The position numbers were made by a program, and so were the translations under genes. From the NCBI GenBank assembly GCA_013289615.1, contig JABCZO010000014.1, positions 39,101 through 103,100 on the forward strand: a stretch of 64,000 nucleotides of DNA. The letters run 5' to 3'. Of the stretch, positions 9,320 to 18,487 are shown in pieces; positions within the stretch are counted from its first letter, which is position 1, and every line of letters starts with the position of its first letter. The stretch is from Gammaproteobacteria bacterium (GTDB lineage: Bacteria; Pseudomonadota; Gammaproteobacteria; Steroidobacterales; Steroidobacteraceae). Below the pieces are notes generated by a model, which saw nothing but the letters and a program-made list of their open reading frames with translations, made no database searches and had not been told where the DNA came from.

Positions 9320-11248
9320 TCAGGCGTCCGCGGAAACGCGTTCGCGTACGTCGATCAGACTAATGGCCGGCACAAAATCATCGACCAGCAGAGTCCAGGT
9401 CGTTTCCCCGGTCGACGCTTCTTCAGCCTTGGCGAATCCAAGCTTGGCATAGTGATCACGCACCAACCCATTCTTCGGAGTCGGGATGTAGACGCCGCGT
9501 AATTCCCGTGCACCGGCGGCGCGCGCACGATTGACCAGAATGGCGAGTAGCGCCTGCTCTATCCCCCGGCCGAGCACTCGGCAGGACATTATCCAGGTGT
9601 CTATGTCCCAAATTCCCGCGTGCCTGCGACAAATCACAATTGAGATCATTCCATTATCACCAAACATGTCTTCCAGTCGAACCTGCACTGTCACGGCATC
9701 CGAATCAGTCTCCAAGGCGGCTACTTCCGCTTCTGAATAGCGCCTCGTGGTCAGGTTGAACTGGTTTGATTTTGCAATAAGCTGCGTAATTCGTTGCCGG
9801 CCCAGTGCGTTGAAGGGTTCCACCGTGATTGTCATTCCCAGCGACTTCAGGAATTCGTCGTGATTCCCGATCTTCTTTGCCTGCATCGTGCGCAACGCGT
9901 TGCCTTTGTAGTAGTCAGTACGCGCCCGATCCTCGGTTGAAAAGCTCAGTTGTTCGAAATAGCCCGCGGCCTGGATGATATCCAGCCACGCAGATGGGTC
10001 GTTCGGCAGTTCCGGAATCTCAACCTGCGGTACGGCGTCTCGCATCTGTTTTCGCTCGGCCGGACTATCATCAATGAAAACGAACGTATCGAGCCCGAGC
10101 TCGAGCGCTTCAGCCATGGCGCTGATGTTCGACGGCTTGTCCTGCCAGTTAATTTGGAACAGCGCGATATCCGACTCGCGAAGCAGCATTTCCGGATGAT
10201 TGCGGAAGACTTCGCGTGCAAGTTCCTCGGCATTCTTGGAGACGACGCACAGAATGACACCCCTCGCCTTGTATTGCAGGGCCAAGCGCTGCATGGCAAT
10301 AAATACCTCACCGCGAGCGCTGCCCGTGCCAAGCTCGATTCCGCCGATGCCGTCGTCCCCGATCAATCCCCCCCACAAAGTGTTGTCCAAATCGAGCACC
10401 AGCACGCGATTTGCCTTGCCGCGCATCGCGGCCAATAACTGCACCAGCCGGTGCGCGTACAGCGGGATGCAGCTGGGCGCGAACGGCAGCTTGGCCAGGT
10501 ACCAATAGCGTCCGGCGCTCCAGTGCGTCATCCCCACGAGGTTGGCGATCGCCGCCACGTCGAACACGACGCACGAAAGCTCGCGCGCCATGACCGGCAG
10601 CTTAAGATTAAACTCCGCCAGCAGTCGGCGCGGAGAACCTGCCAGCCAGGCATCCGCACTCAGTTGCGGATCTGAAGCCTCTGCCGCCAAAGTCTGCACG
10701 ATGACCGAGCGGCCGGTAATCCCGATGAGTTGCTCTGCAATGCGCCGGACGCGATCGAGGGCGGCTTGAATGCAAGCTTCTGCCGCGGCCGAATCCCCGA
10801 GCCGGCACTGGCCGAGCTGAAGGTCGGAACGATCCAGGGCCAGCAAGGTTGCATCGGGCGGATCCGCTTCGAGCCGTTCACGGTGGGTCGCAAGCCAGCT
10901 CTCCGGTTCCTGATATTCCACGGTTTGGCAGTGGAGCAGGATGCCTGCACGCAGCGCTGAGGCACAAAGCGCGTCGACAAGATGATTGATGGTGTTGGTG
11001 CTTACGATCAGCAGCGAGAATGAAATGCAACCTGAAGCCTGTGCTGCCTCGACGCTGCCGGAGACGTCCGACGCCAGTGCCCTTCGCAGCCGGCGCCCAA
11101 TGGAGCCCAATTCCCCATCGTTCCAGGCGCGATTAATCAATCCACGAAGCGCCCCGATCATTTGACTGCCGCCTATTGCGCCCAATCGAGCGAGCTGCTC
11201 GCGATCCTGCGCCGTCGGTGCGACAAGCCACGGAAGATTCTGGATCAT
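9320..11248 (-). CDS. FkbH-like HAD-superfamily enzyme (glyceryl transfer to ACP)
   Basis: 642 residues with the three-part FkbH build. There is an SGNH-like N-terminal region (about 70-260), a HAD domain with LVLDLDNTLWGGLIGDDG (DxDxT near 285; VIDDSPAERKQ near 365), and a C-terminal GNAT-like part (RLEDMFGDNGMIS, YIPTPKNGLVRDHYAKLGF). Characterised FkbH enzymes take 1,3-bisphosphoglycerate, remove a phosphate and load a glyceryl group on an acyl carrier protein. The partner ACP gene is directly upstream, 14 bp away, which fits that reaction well. What is odd is the place: a sugar-nucleotide and export locus with no polyketide synthase. Confidence 0.9.
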   Translation of the reverse strand: MIQNLPWLVAPTAQDREQLARLGAIGGSQMIGALRGLINRAWNDGELGSIGRRLRRALASDVSGSVEAAQASGCISFSLLIVSTNTINHLVDALCASALRAGILLHCQTVEYQEPESWLATHRERLEADPPDATLLALDRSDLQLGQCRLGDSAAAEACIQAALDRVRRIAEQLIGITGRSVIVQTLAAEASDPQLSADAWLAGSPRRLLAEFNLKLPVMARELSCVVFDVAAIANLVGMTHWSAGRYWYLAKLPFAPSCIPLYAHRLVQLLAAMRGKANRVLVLDLDNTLWGGLIGDDGIGGIELGTGSARGEVFIAMQRLALQYKARGVILCVVSKNAEELAREVFRNHPEMLLRESDIALFQINWQDKPSNISAMAEALELGLDTFVFIDDSPAERKQMRDAVPQVEIPELPNDPSAWLDIIQAAGYFEQLSFSTEDRARTDYYKGNALRTMQAKKIGNHDEFLKSLGMTITVEPFNALGRQRITQLIAKSNQFNLTTRRYSEAEVAALETDSDAVTVQVRLEDMFGDNGMISIVICRRHAGIWDIDTWIMSCRVLGRGIEQALLAILVNRARAAGARELRGVYIPTPKNGLVRDHYAKLGFAKAEEASTGETTWTLLVDDFVPAISLIDVRERVSADA

Positions 11249-11262
11249 GCCCGCGTCTACCG

Positions 11263-11514
11263 TCAGTCAGACTCGGCGTGTGAGTTCACGGCGGCATAGA
11301 ACCCACGGACAGACTTAATAGTCTCTATCTCGTCTACATCGAGTTGAACGCCATACTCACGCTCGACACCCATCACGACCCGAACATGTGCCAGGCTATC
11401 CCAACCGCCGAGATCGGACTGCTTGGTATCGATGTTGATGGTCAGGTTGTCGTCGTCAAGTTGTTCACGAAAGATCGTGGTAAGCCTGGCAACGAATTCA
11501 TCGGGATCAACCAT
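11263..11514 (-). CDS. Free-standing acyl carrier protein
   Basis: 83 residues, the usual size of an ACP. The phosphopantetheine attachment site is GGWDSLAHV with Ser near 39, followed by the acidic recognition helix region (MGVEREYGVQLDVDEIETIKS). It should be modified by a 4'-phosphopantetheinyl transferase and carry the glyceryl group loaded by the FkbH enzyme encoded next to it. It is not the fatty-acid AcpP: it lacks the long acidic helix II of that family and is far from fab genes. Confidence 0.88.
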   Translation of the reverse strand: MVDPDEFVARLTTIFREQLDDDNLTINIDTKQSDLGGWDSLAHVRVVMGVEREYGVQLDVDEIETIKSVRGFYAAVNSHAESD

Positions 11515-11538
11515 GCAGCGCTCCGGGGTATTGCAACT

Positions 11539-12453
11539 TCATAAATTCGAATGGCTACGAGTTGCGGGCACGAACAATTCCGGCCGCGGACGGGGCTCGG
11601 CGTAGATGGTCACGCCTTTACGGGCGAGCGCGACCGCCTGTTCGATTGCGCTGCGAGCGTCAATCGCATACGCGTCGAGATTGGAAAGTCGACATTCCAC
11701 ATAGCTATCACGCGAAAAGTGCCGCCCATAGCCCCGCAGACTGATGCGGCCAGCCCGGGCTCGAAACTCGTGCTCGCCCTGTTCGCCGCTGTTGCGCTTC
11801 CAGCGATATTTTACCGTACCCTGAAAAATCTGCCTGAAATACGGCAGTTCATCATATAGCAAACATTCAACGGAATGTAGCGGTGTCAGGTTCATGACAA
11901 ACCGTCCGAGGCCAAGGCAGATGAGTCGAGCGTCATGTTCGATCAAGCGCTGATACGGCGACAGCGCTCCCCAGGGAAAGGGATCCAGATGATGATCTCG
12001 AAGCAGGTATTGCGCTGCCGGCCCGAGCGCACACACTGAAGAGCTCAGATGAATGCTTCGAAGCACGCCGGGGTGGCGCCGGAAAATCTCTGTGAGCAGT
12101 CCGCTCGATGATGGGACGATGTCGATTTCCAGAACCTTGGTGGGATCCGCGAGAATCGGTACTGCCGGCATGACCAGCGTGCCTTGTGGGCCGATGATGT
12201 CTAAAGCCAGTGCCAGCACCTCTGACGGCTTGGCGCGCAGGTTATAGAACTCGTTCCAGGACGACTGAATCCAGACTACCCGCCCGCGTGCGACCCCCAG
12301 CTTGACGAGTAATTCGCGCGTCTCCGCGAGCGAAAACGGAACCCGGTAAAGGCGGCGCTCAATCGACAACCGGCGCTTGCGAATTGAATCTGTAATGTCG
12401 CGGGTGCGCAGGATTCGCCGGCCAAGGTTCCGAATGAATTGACGCATCAACAT
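11539..12453 (-). CDS. AAC(3)-family acyltransferase
   Basis: 304 residues of the aminoglycoside 3-N-acetyltransferase fold. Seen: VVWIQSSWNEFYNL, GPQGTLVMPAVPI near 90, LRSIHLSSSVCALG near 130 (the conserved 'HP..S..A.G' segment), LSPYQRLIEHDARLICLGLG near 168, and TPLHSVECLLYDE with the likely catalytic His and Glu. Members outside resistance transfer acyl groups from CoA to amino groups of sugars or natural products. Between ACP/FkbH and a DegT aminotransferase, the attractive role is moving the carrier-bound acyl group to an amino sugar. That is inference. A first basic segment of about 30 residues is extra relative to the family. Confidence 0.8.
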   Translation of the reverse strand: MLMRQFIRNLGRRILRTRDITDSIRKRRLSIERRLYRVPFSLAETRELLVKLGVARGRVVWIQSSWNEFYNLRAKPSEVLALALDIIGPQGTLVMPAVPILADPTKVLEIDIVPSSSGLLTEIFRRHPGVLRSIHLSSSVCALGPAAQYLLRDHHLDPFPWGALSPYQRLIEHDARLICLGLGRFVMNLTPLHSVECLLYDELPYFRQIFQGTVKYRWKRNSGEQGEHEFRARAGRISLRGYGRHFSRDSYVECRLSNLDAYAIDARSAIEQAVALARKGVTIYAEPRPRPELFVPATRSHSNL

Positions 12454-12459
12454 TAAGGA

Positions 12460-13572
12460 TCAGGCCGCAAAACCTCGGACTGCCTCTGCGACCATGGAAA
12501 TCTGGGCGTCAGTAATTTCGGCAAACATCGGCAGCGACAGTACCCGGCTCTGATTTGAATGGGCGTCCGGGAAATCCTCCGGCCGATGTCGCAACCGCGT
12601 ATAGGCCGGCAAGAACGGCAATGCCACTGGATAATTGATGACCGTCTGGATGCCGTGGCTGGATAAATACTGCGCCAGCTCATCGCGACGCGCGTGGCCC
12701 ACGACATACAGGTGATACACGTGCTCTCGCCCGGCGGCCACCTGCGGCAAAAGCAGCCCTTCGATTCCAGCCAGCAATCTGGAGTACTCGGTCGCTACCC
12801 GCTGGCGCCGCAACGTCCACGTCGCCAGATGTCGTAGTTTCACCGATAAAATCGCCGCCTGAAGTCCGTCGAGCCGGCTATTTATCCCTTCGATTACGTG
12901 CTCACCCTTAATGAGCCCACCGTGCCTTGCGAGTCGCGCCATCTGCTCGGCCAACGTCTGGTCGTTCGTCAGCAATGCGCCACCGTCCCCCATGGCTCCC
13001 AGGTTCTTGCCTGGGTAAAAGGAAAACGCGGCCACGCTGCCGAAAGTCCCGACACTGCGGCCCCCAAATCGTGCCAGGTGCGCCTGCGCGCAGTCTTCGA
13101 GCACCCACAGGCCGTGCCGGCGAGCAATCGCCATGACGGCGTCCATGTCCGCCGGCTGACCATAAAGGTGCACTGGAACGATGCCCACAGTCCTGGAGGT
13201 GATCTTTTCCTCGATCCGGGAGGGATCGATCGTATATGTGAAACCATCGGTATCGGCGAAGACGACCGAACCTCCGGCCTGGGTAACGCTGGCGCTGGTC
13301 GAAATCCAGGAATGAGCGGGAACAATTACTTCATCTCCGGCACCCACTCCCAGTGCTCGCAAAGCTATATACAACGCGTCGGTCCCGTTGGCACAGGACA
13401 CGCAATGTCTGACGCCCATTTTCTCGGCAAACCCGGCCTCGAATTCGGTCACCATCGGACCGCGGATGAAAGCCGAACTCCGGATCACTTGCGCGATGGC
13501 AGAATCGATCTCGTCCTTGACGCTCAGGTATTGCGCGTACAGATCCGCAAATGGAACTTTAAAGGTCGTCAT
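12460..13572 (-). CDS. DegT/DnrJ/EryC1/StrS sugar aminotransferase
   Basis: 370 residues from the ATG at 13572; a GTG three codons upstream is possible, but the ATG is preceded by GAGAAGA. PLP enzyme of fold type I: KVPFADLYAQY at the N-terminus, SCANGTDALYIALRALG near 60, VIVPAHSW, LEDCAQAHLA (Asp160, PLP N1), and SFYPGKNLGAMGDGG with the PLP lysine at about 189. It transfers an amino group from glutamate to a keto sugar nucleotide. Directly upstream are a beta-helix acyltransferase and a Gfo/Idh dehydrogenase, matching the WbpB/WbpE/WbpD trio that makes 3-acetamido sugars, so a C3-keto substrate is likely. Confidence 0.9.
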   Translation of the reverse strand: MTTFKVPFADLYAQYLSVKDEIDSAIAQVIRSSAFIRGPMVTEFEAGFAEKMGVRHCVSCANGTDALYIALRALGVGAGDEVIVPAHSWISTSASVTQAGGSVVFADTDGFTYTIDPSRIEEKITSRTVGIVPVHLYGQPADMDAVMAIARRHGLWVLEDCAQAHLARFGGRSVGTFGSVAAFSFYPGKNLGAMGDGGALLTNDQTLAEQMARLARHGGLIKGEHVIEGINSRLDGLQAAILSVKLRHLATWTLRRQRVATEYSRLLAGIEGLLLPQVAAGREHVYHLYVVGHARRDELAQYLSSHGIQTVINYPVALPFLPAYTRLRHRPEDFPDAHSNQSRVLSLPMFAEITDAQISMVAEAVRGFAA

Positions 13573-13612
13573 TCTTCTCACAATTCACGCTTATGCGCGC
13601 GCTCGCAACGCT

Positions 13613-14092
13613 CTAGTCTGTTGGTGACAACCGCCGGAGCAGGCGCGCTGGATTTCCGGCATAGATGCCCGCTTCCGAAATATCACGAGTTACCACGGCG
13701 CCGGCGCCGATGACCACGTCGTCGGATATACGCACAGGCAATATGGTTGCATTCGAGCCAATGGAGACACGCGCCCCAATTGTTGTCGAACGCCACAGCT
13801 CGCGGCGCCCACGCGCCGGTCCGCCGACTGAGAACAGGTCATTCACGAACATGACTCCGTGGCTGATAAAGCAGTCCTCCCCAATCTCCACCAATTCGCA
13901 AATGAATGCATGGGATTGGATCCTTGTGCGAGCGCCAATTTTCACACCCGTCTGAATCTCGACAAACGGCCCAACGAAGCAGTCATCGCCCAAAGTGCAT
14001 TCATAGACGTTGGCAGGCGCGACTATGCGCACCCGTTCCCCGCACGTCACGTCTCGAATGGACGCGTTCAGTATCAGGGGAACGGACGTCAT
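13613..14092 (-). CDS. Left-handed beta-helix sugar N-acyltransferase (WbpD/WlbB-like)
   Basis: 159 residues made almost entirely of hexapeptide repeats (for example RVRIVAPANVYECTLGDDCF, VKIGARTRIQSHAFIC, VSIGSNATILPVRISDDVVI), the mark of trimeric LbH transferases. VFVNDLF after SHGVMF, near residue 78, is the usual catalytic region of WbpD-type N-acetyltransferases. It probably acetylates the 3-amino group introduced by the neighbouring aminotransferase, using acetyl-CoA. Its ATG overlaps the stop of the Gfo/Idh gene (ATGA, 14089-14092), so the two are translationally coupled. Confidence 0.88.
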   Translation of the reverse strand: MTSVPLILNASIRDVTCGERVRIVAPANVYECTLGDDCFVGPFVEIQTGVKIGARTRIQSHAFICELVEIGEDCFISHGVMFVNDLFSVGGPARGRRELWRSTTIGARVSIGSNATILPVRISDDVVIGAGAVVTRDISEAGIYAGNPARLLRRLSPTD

Positions 14093-15156
14093 AAGCGGCT
14101 CGCCTGGCCGAGCAGCGACTTCTCGAATCGCGGCGGCATGGAGATTTCGCGGCCACTCGCCATCGATTCGTACAGTGCCGCGACCAGTTCCAGACTGCGT
14201 TTGCCTTCGGTTCCGTCGACCAGCGCCGCTTTATCGTTAGTGAGGCAATCGACCACGTGCTCGTAATACGCCTGGTGACCGAAACCGTAGACGTTCGGTG
14301 GATTGACCGAATACCTGGCCATGACTTCTTTATCGCTTTCGACGCTCGAAACGAACTGCCAGCTTCGTATCTCGTTCATCGCAAATCCGGCCACTTCCAC
14401 GGCGCCACCAGAACCAAGAATCGAAAACGAGCCCTCCAAGTCGCGCGGCCGGGAAGCTGTCGTCGCTTCAATGACCCCGAGCGCGCCATTGACGAATTTT
14501 ACTGTTGCGACCGCGGTGTCCTCTGCTTCGATATTCACCAGTGCCGATATGCCCCGGGCATGCACGCTCACCACATCACCCATGAACCAGCTGAGCATAT
14601 CGACGTGGTGGCTCGCCTGATTGCTGATAACACCGCCGTCCTGCGCCCACGTGCCGCGCCACGCATCCTGATCATAATAACTTTGATCGCGGCACCACCG
14701 CACTCGGACCGTGCCAAGTACGAGTTTGCCGAATCGACCGGCGTCGAATGCTTCCCGCGCCTTAACGACCGGTACATTGAAGCGGTTTTGCTTCACTACG
14801 AACAGGCGCACTTTGCTGGAATCTGCAGCCGCGATCATCGATTCGGCGTCAGCTACCGTCAGCGCCATTGGCTTTTCAACGATGATGTGCCGCCCGCTGC
14901 GGGCAATTTCAATCGAATGCCGGCAATGCATGCCGCTTGGAGTAAGTACTGCCACAGCATCAATACCGGGCATTTCAAGCATTTGCGACAGGCTGATGTG
15001 CGACGGCACGTCGTATTTCTTGCCGTAGGCTGTTGCCCGTTCGGGTCGGCTGTCGCAAACAGCGACAAGCCTGGTACCTGCAATCTGTCCGGTTCCGAGA
15101 AGCTCCGCGTGCCGCTTCGCAATTCGTCCGCAGCCGAGAATTGCGACGTTGATCAT
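14089..15156 (-). CDS. Gfo/Idh/MocA-family sugar-nucleotide dehydrogenase (WbpB/WlbA-like)
   Basis: 355 residues. N-terminal NAD(P)-binding Rossmann fold with VAILGCGRIAKRHAELL at residues 4-20, EKPMALTVADA near 95 (the catalytic Lys of the family), and WRGTWAQDGGVISNQASHHVDMLSW near 170, whose HHVD His is the usual second catalytic residue. It should oxidise the C3 hydroxyl of a UDP-sugar, giving the ketone used by the DegT enzyme two genes on. It is the first gene of the tightly packed run 15156 to 7898, and 141 bp separate it from the export gene upstream. Confidence 0.88.
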   Translation of the reverse strand: MINVAILGCGRIAKRHAELLGTGQIAGTRLVAVCDSRPERATAYGKKYDVPSHISLSQMLEMPGIDAVAVLTPSGMHCRHSIEIARSGRHIIVEKPMALTVADAESMIAAADSSKVRLFVVKQNRFNVPVVKAREAFDAGRFGKLVLGTVRVRWCRDQSYYDQDAWRGTWAQDGGVISNQASHHVDMLSWFMGDVVSVHARGISALVNIEAEDTAVATVKFVNGALGVIEATTASRPRDLEGSFSILGSGGAVEVAGFAMNEIRSWQFVSSVESDKEVMARYSVNPPNVYGFGHQAYYEHVVDCLTNDKAALVDGTEGKRSLELVAALYESMASGREISMPPRFEKSLLGQASRL

Positions 15157-15297
15157 GTGTTGTTAATCATCACAGCAGTTGCCCAATGGCGAGATCTGAC
15201 AACGCCGATCCTAGCGCGCGCATAGTCGTCGCACCGCTCAAGATGTCATACGCGCCTCTGCCGCCGCGACTAGATCGTTCCCGAGCGCCGATCAGCA

Positions 15298-18200
15298 TTA
15301 CGGCAGAGTCGCATGAATCTCTGCCGCTGCGATCGCCAATTGGTACAGGATTGTCGTCACCGCCGTCCATACCGTAAGGGCCGGCAGCCGCTCAGTGTCG
15401 AGTGGCACGACTATCGCATCGCCGGGATGTATGTCGACGCTATCGCCGCTGTGGAACCAGCCACGCGAGCCGGAGTCCACGCTTCCATCCGCCCGCACCA
15501 CGTAGATCCTTGCTCGGTCAGCCTGCCTGGTGGCGCCGCCGCTCTGGCCGATATAGTCGTCGCGCGTCATGCGGCGTTTAAATAAATGCGATGTGGGATC
15601 CTGAACTTCTCCCAGCACCATGACTTCCTGGCGCTGCTTTGGCACGATGAGTTCATCGCCGTTGCGCAGGATGACGTCGTCGCTCGAGCCTGCCCTGTTG
15701 TGTACCACGGCCTTCAGGTCTACGACCAGCCGACCGACGGCCTTTGCGTCGGACAGTTGGTGCAGCAACGCGTCACCGACCGTGATAGCCGAAGGGGCGG
15801 CACCCTGCTGTGCGCGCACCCCCATGAGCGCCACTTCGGCTATCTCGGTGCGCAGGCGCGCAGCCAGTCGATCGAGCTGTTCCTGCTCGCGCACCTTGAG
15901 TTCCTTGCGCGTAAAAATACTGCCTTCGACGAACGCAAATTGGGTAAAGCCTCCAGCCCGGTCGATCACCGAGTGCAGCGTCTCGCCGGGTTGTATCGCA
16001 TAGATGCCTGGGAACCGCACTTCGCCCTTGAGAGTAACCTGATCCTGTTCCGTCCATCCCGATACCTGCTTGATCGACAGCCGGTCGAAGGCCTGAAGGG
16101 GAATGTCAGCACTCTGGTCTCCGCCCCGAAGCGCGGCCAGATCGACCGAAATCACCCGGGTGTCACGCTGGCCGCCATTCTCAACCGTGTAACGCGTCAG
16201 TTCCGCGTGTGTTCCATACGCCGCCGGATCGAGGCTGCCGCCGGCGCGCAGCAGGTCACTGACGCGCATACCCGCCTCCAGCGGATAGTCACCCGGCACT
16301 TTCACCCGGCCATCCACGTGCACGATTTCCGTCGGTTCCCCAAGATTTGATTGCACCCTCAATTCGCCCATCAACGACTGGATGACGTGTTCGCGGCTGG
16401 TCTGCAGATCGAACACCGTGATTGTATCGCGCGGCATCAGCGTGATATCCGAGGCCGTGCCGGGCGCTCGCAGCGCGGCAGCGAGATCGGCCGACAACAC
16501 GGCGATGGTCCGATTCGGCGGCAACTCGCGCCGGATAAGCAGATAATGCTGGTCCGCGTCGCGTTTGAGTTCGTCGATCGAGGGAATGACCTCGCTGATC
16601 CGCAGCCCCTCGTGCCAGGCGACATACTTCGAGCGATAGACATAGCCTTGGATTATCACGCCCGAATCAAGTTGAGGTCGCAGGCGGGCGATGTGCAGCG
16701 CATCGCCGTTGCGCAATTGCAAGGAGGCACCCGCCGGAATCGCGGGGTTCACGTCCATGACGATACGTCGCTGCCGCTCATCGACGCGTATCAGTGCGGC
16801 GGCGCCATCATCGGCCTTCGGTGTCAGGCCGCCGCCCATGTCAACCAGGTTGGCGACGGTTTCATTGCGCTTGAGTTCATAGATGGCAGGTCTCTGCACC
16901 TCCCCATCGAGTGACACTGTCGGCCCCACGGCCGGTATAAACACGACGTCACCGGCCAGAAGCTTGATGTCGTTGGTGCTGTCTCCGCGCATCAACAGAT
17001 CGTACAGATCGAAGCTGCGTATGGTTTGTCCCTGGCGCTTGACCTGGATTGAACGCAGGGAGCCGATCGGCTGTACGCCGCCGGCGGCAAACAGCGCTGT
17101 GGTCACTGTGGCAAGACCACTGACGGTATAGGAGCCCGGATATTTGGCACCGCCCAGCACAAATACATTGACGGTGCGCATCTCGCCCATCGACACGTTG
17201 GCACGCACGCCGATCATCTGGCGCGCCACCCGGGACTCGATTTCGCCCTTAACTGCGCTGTAGCGCTGCCCGCCGGCCTGTATCGGTCCGATATGCGGAA
17301 AGCTCAGGTAGCCATCGCGGCCTACCGCGAGCGACACGGTCTGGTTCTGACTGCCGAACAGTTGTACCTGCACGGTGTCTCCCGGCCCCATCACATAGTC
17401 GTCCGGCACCGGCGTGTTAAGTGTCGGCAACAAGCTCAGCAGCGAATTGTCGAATAGATCGTAACCGAAGGGCTTGAGGGCATCGGTTCCGGACTTATCC
17501 AGCGGCAGGCGCGTCAGCCTGATCCACAATTTCTCGAACGCAGGCTCGGCCCCGACCCGTCGGGTCGCGAGATCCTCGGTCAAACCTGCCAGAGCCATGC
17601 CCGGGATCCCGGGTAACTGTAACTGGCCATTACCGTCGAGTTCATAGGGATTGCGCGCCCGGATCTGCTCGATCATCTCCTGCAACTTCTGCTTCTCCTC
17701 CGCTTGCAGTTCTTCAATTGTCCGTTGCGGCTGCTCCTGTATACGCTGCCCGTTCATTCCGTTATCGAGGCCCAGCAATGAGCGCTGCGAATTGCTCAGC
17801 AGTGCAGGATTAATCGATGTGGAATTCTGATTGCTGTTGCGGTTAGCCTGATTGAACGGATAGTTCTGATTGTTCTGATTGTTCTGATTGTTCTGGCCAT
17901 TCGGATTGTTCTGATTATTCTGGTTGTTCTGGTTGTCGATACCGGGTGGCTTCTCGGTCAGCAAACTGACCTCCACCAAGACAGTGTCGCCAGGCTTGAA
18001 CACCGGCTGCTCGGTCTGGTCCTGGAGCATCGACGCCAGGCGGCGCTGTTGCTGTAGCTGCATTTGCTGCAGCAGTACCGCCTGCGAGCCGCTCGCCGCG
18101 CCGCCGCCCAGCAGGCCACCGCCGCCGGTCAGCGAGTTGAGTGCACCGGCGCCGCCAAGACCCATGCCCCCAAGACCGGAACTGCCGTTGCTCAGTCGCT

Positions 18201-18360
18201 GCATGATGGCCTGCTGCTGGTCAGGCGTCATGTTGTTGAACAGCTGCATTTCCTGGCTCAAGTCAGCCTGCTGCGCCTGACCGTGCCGTGGAATGGCCAC
18301 CAGGACGATCGTCATGATCGCCGAACCGAGTAGAACACCAATTGGTTGTCGGGCTCGCAT
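15298..18360 (-). CDS. Large polysaccharide export protein with SLBB repeats (Wza-like outer-membrane pore)
   Basis: About 1020 residues from the ATG at 18360, which starts directly at a signal peptide (MRARQPIGVLLGSAIMTIVL, cleavage near AQA). A longer frame to 18444 adds 28 non-signal residues. After a Gln/Asn-rich linker (about 140-185) comes the Poly_export domain (DDYVMGPGDTVQVQLFGSQ near 330), then several SLBB beta-grasp repeats (for example VFVLGGAKYPGSYTV, VSLDGEVQRPAIYEL, VHVDGRVKVPGDYPLEAGM, VTLKGEVRFPGIYAI, VMVLGEVQDPTSHLF), and a C-terminal hydrophobic segment. There is no lipobox, unlike E. coli Wza. It is about three times the length of Wza and resembles the multi-SLBB exporters of sphingan- and xanthan-type systems. 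It would form the periplasm-spanning exit channel for the polymer. Confidence 0.87.
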   Translation of the reverse strand: MRARQPIGVLLGSAIMTIVLVAIPRHGQAQQADLSQEMQLFNNMTPDQQQAIMQRLSNGSSGLGGMGLGGAGALNSLTGGGGLLGGGAASGSQAVLLQQMQLQQQRRLASMLQDQTEQPVFKPGDTVLVEVSLLTEKPPGIDNQNNQNNQNNPNGQNNQNNQNNQNYPFNQANRNSNQNSTSINPALLSNSQRSLLGLDNGMNGQRIQEQPQRTIEELQAEEKQKLQEMIEQIRARNPYELDGNGQLQLPGIPGMALAGLTEDLATRRVGAEPAFEKLWIRLTRLPLDKSGTDALKPFGYDLFDNSLLSLLPTLNTPVPDDYVMGPGDTVQVQLFGSQNQTVSLAVGRDGYLSFPHIGPIQAGGQRYSAVKGEIESRVARQMIGVRANVSMGEMRTVNVFVLGGAKYPGSYTVSGLATVTTALFAAGGVQPIGSLRSIQVKRQGQTIRSFDLYDLLMRGDSTNDIKLLAGDVVFIPAVGPTVSLDGEVQRPAIYELKRNETVANLVDMGGGLTPKADDGAAALIRVDERQRRIVMDVNPAIPAGASLQLRNGDALHIARLRPQLDSGVIIQGYVYRSKYVAWHEGLRISEVIPSIDELKRDADQHYLLIRRELPPNRTIAVLSADLAAALRAPGTASDITLMPRDTITVFDLQTSREHVIQSLMGELRVQSNLGEPTEIVHVDGRVKVPGDYPLEAGMRVSDLLRAGGSLDPAAYGTHAELTRYTVENGGQRDTRVISVDLAALRGGDQSADIPLQAFDRLSIKQVSGWTEQDQVTLKGEVRFPGIYAIQPGETLHSVIDRAGGFTQFAFVEGSIFTRKELKVREQEQLDRLAARLRTEIAEVALMGVRAQQGAAPSAITVGDALLHQLSDAKAVGRLVVDLKAVVHNRAGSSDDVILRNGDELIVPKQRQEVMVLGEVQDPTSHLFKRRMTRDDYIGQSGGATRQADRARIYVVRADGSVDSGSRGWFHSGDSVDIHPGDAIVVPLDTERLPALTVWTAVTTILYQLAIAAAEIHATLP
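17863..17936. repeat. Short tandem repeat coding an Asn/Gln-rich linker
   Basis: A 9-bp unit (TTCTGATTG on the plus strand, some units degenerate) is repeated about eight times inside the export gene. On the minus strand it codes runs of N-N-Q. The unit is a multiple of three, so length changes would alter linker length without breaking the frame. Confidence 0.85.
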
Positions 18361-18487
18361 GCCAGTCACTCGCTGTTCCCCGTGCGACGGAAAGCCGCGC
18401 ATTGTACTGGTATCTGAGCGGCTTGCCGATCCGTCTTCAAGCAACTCCTACCGGCCGCCGCCGGCATAAGACCAGCGCTTCGGGTCC

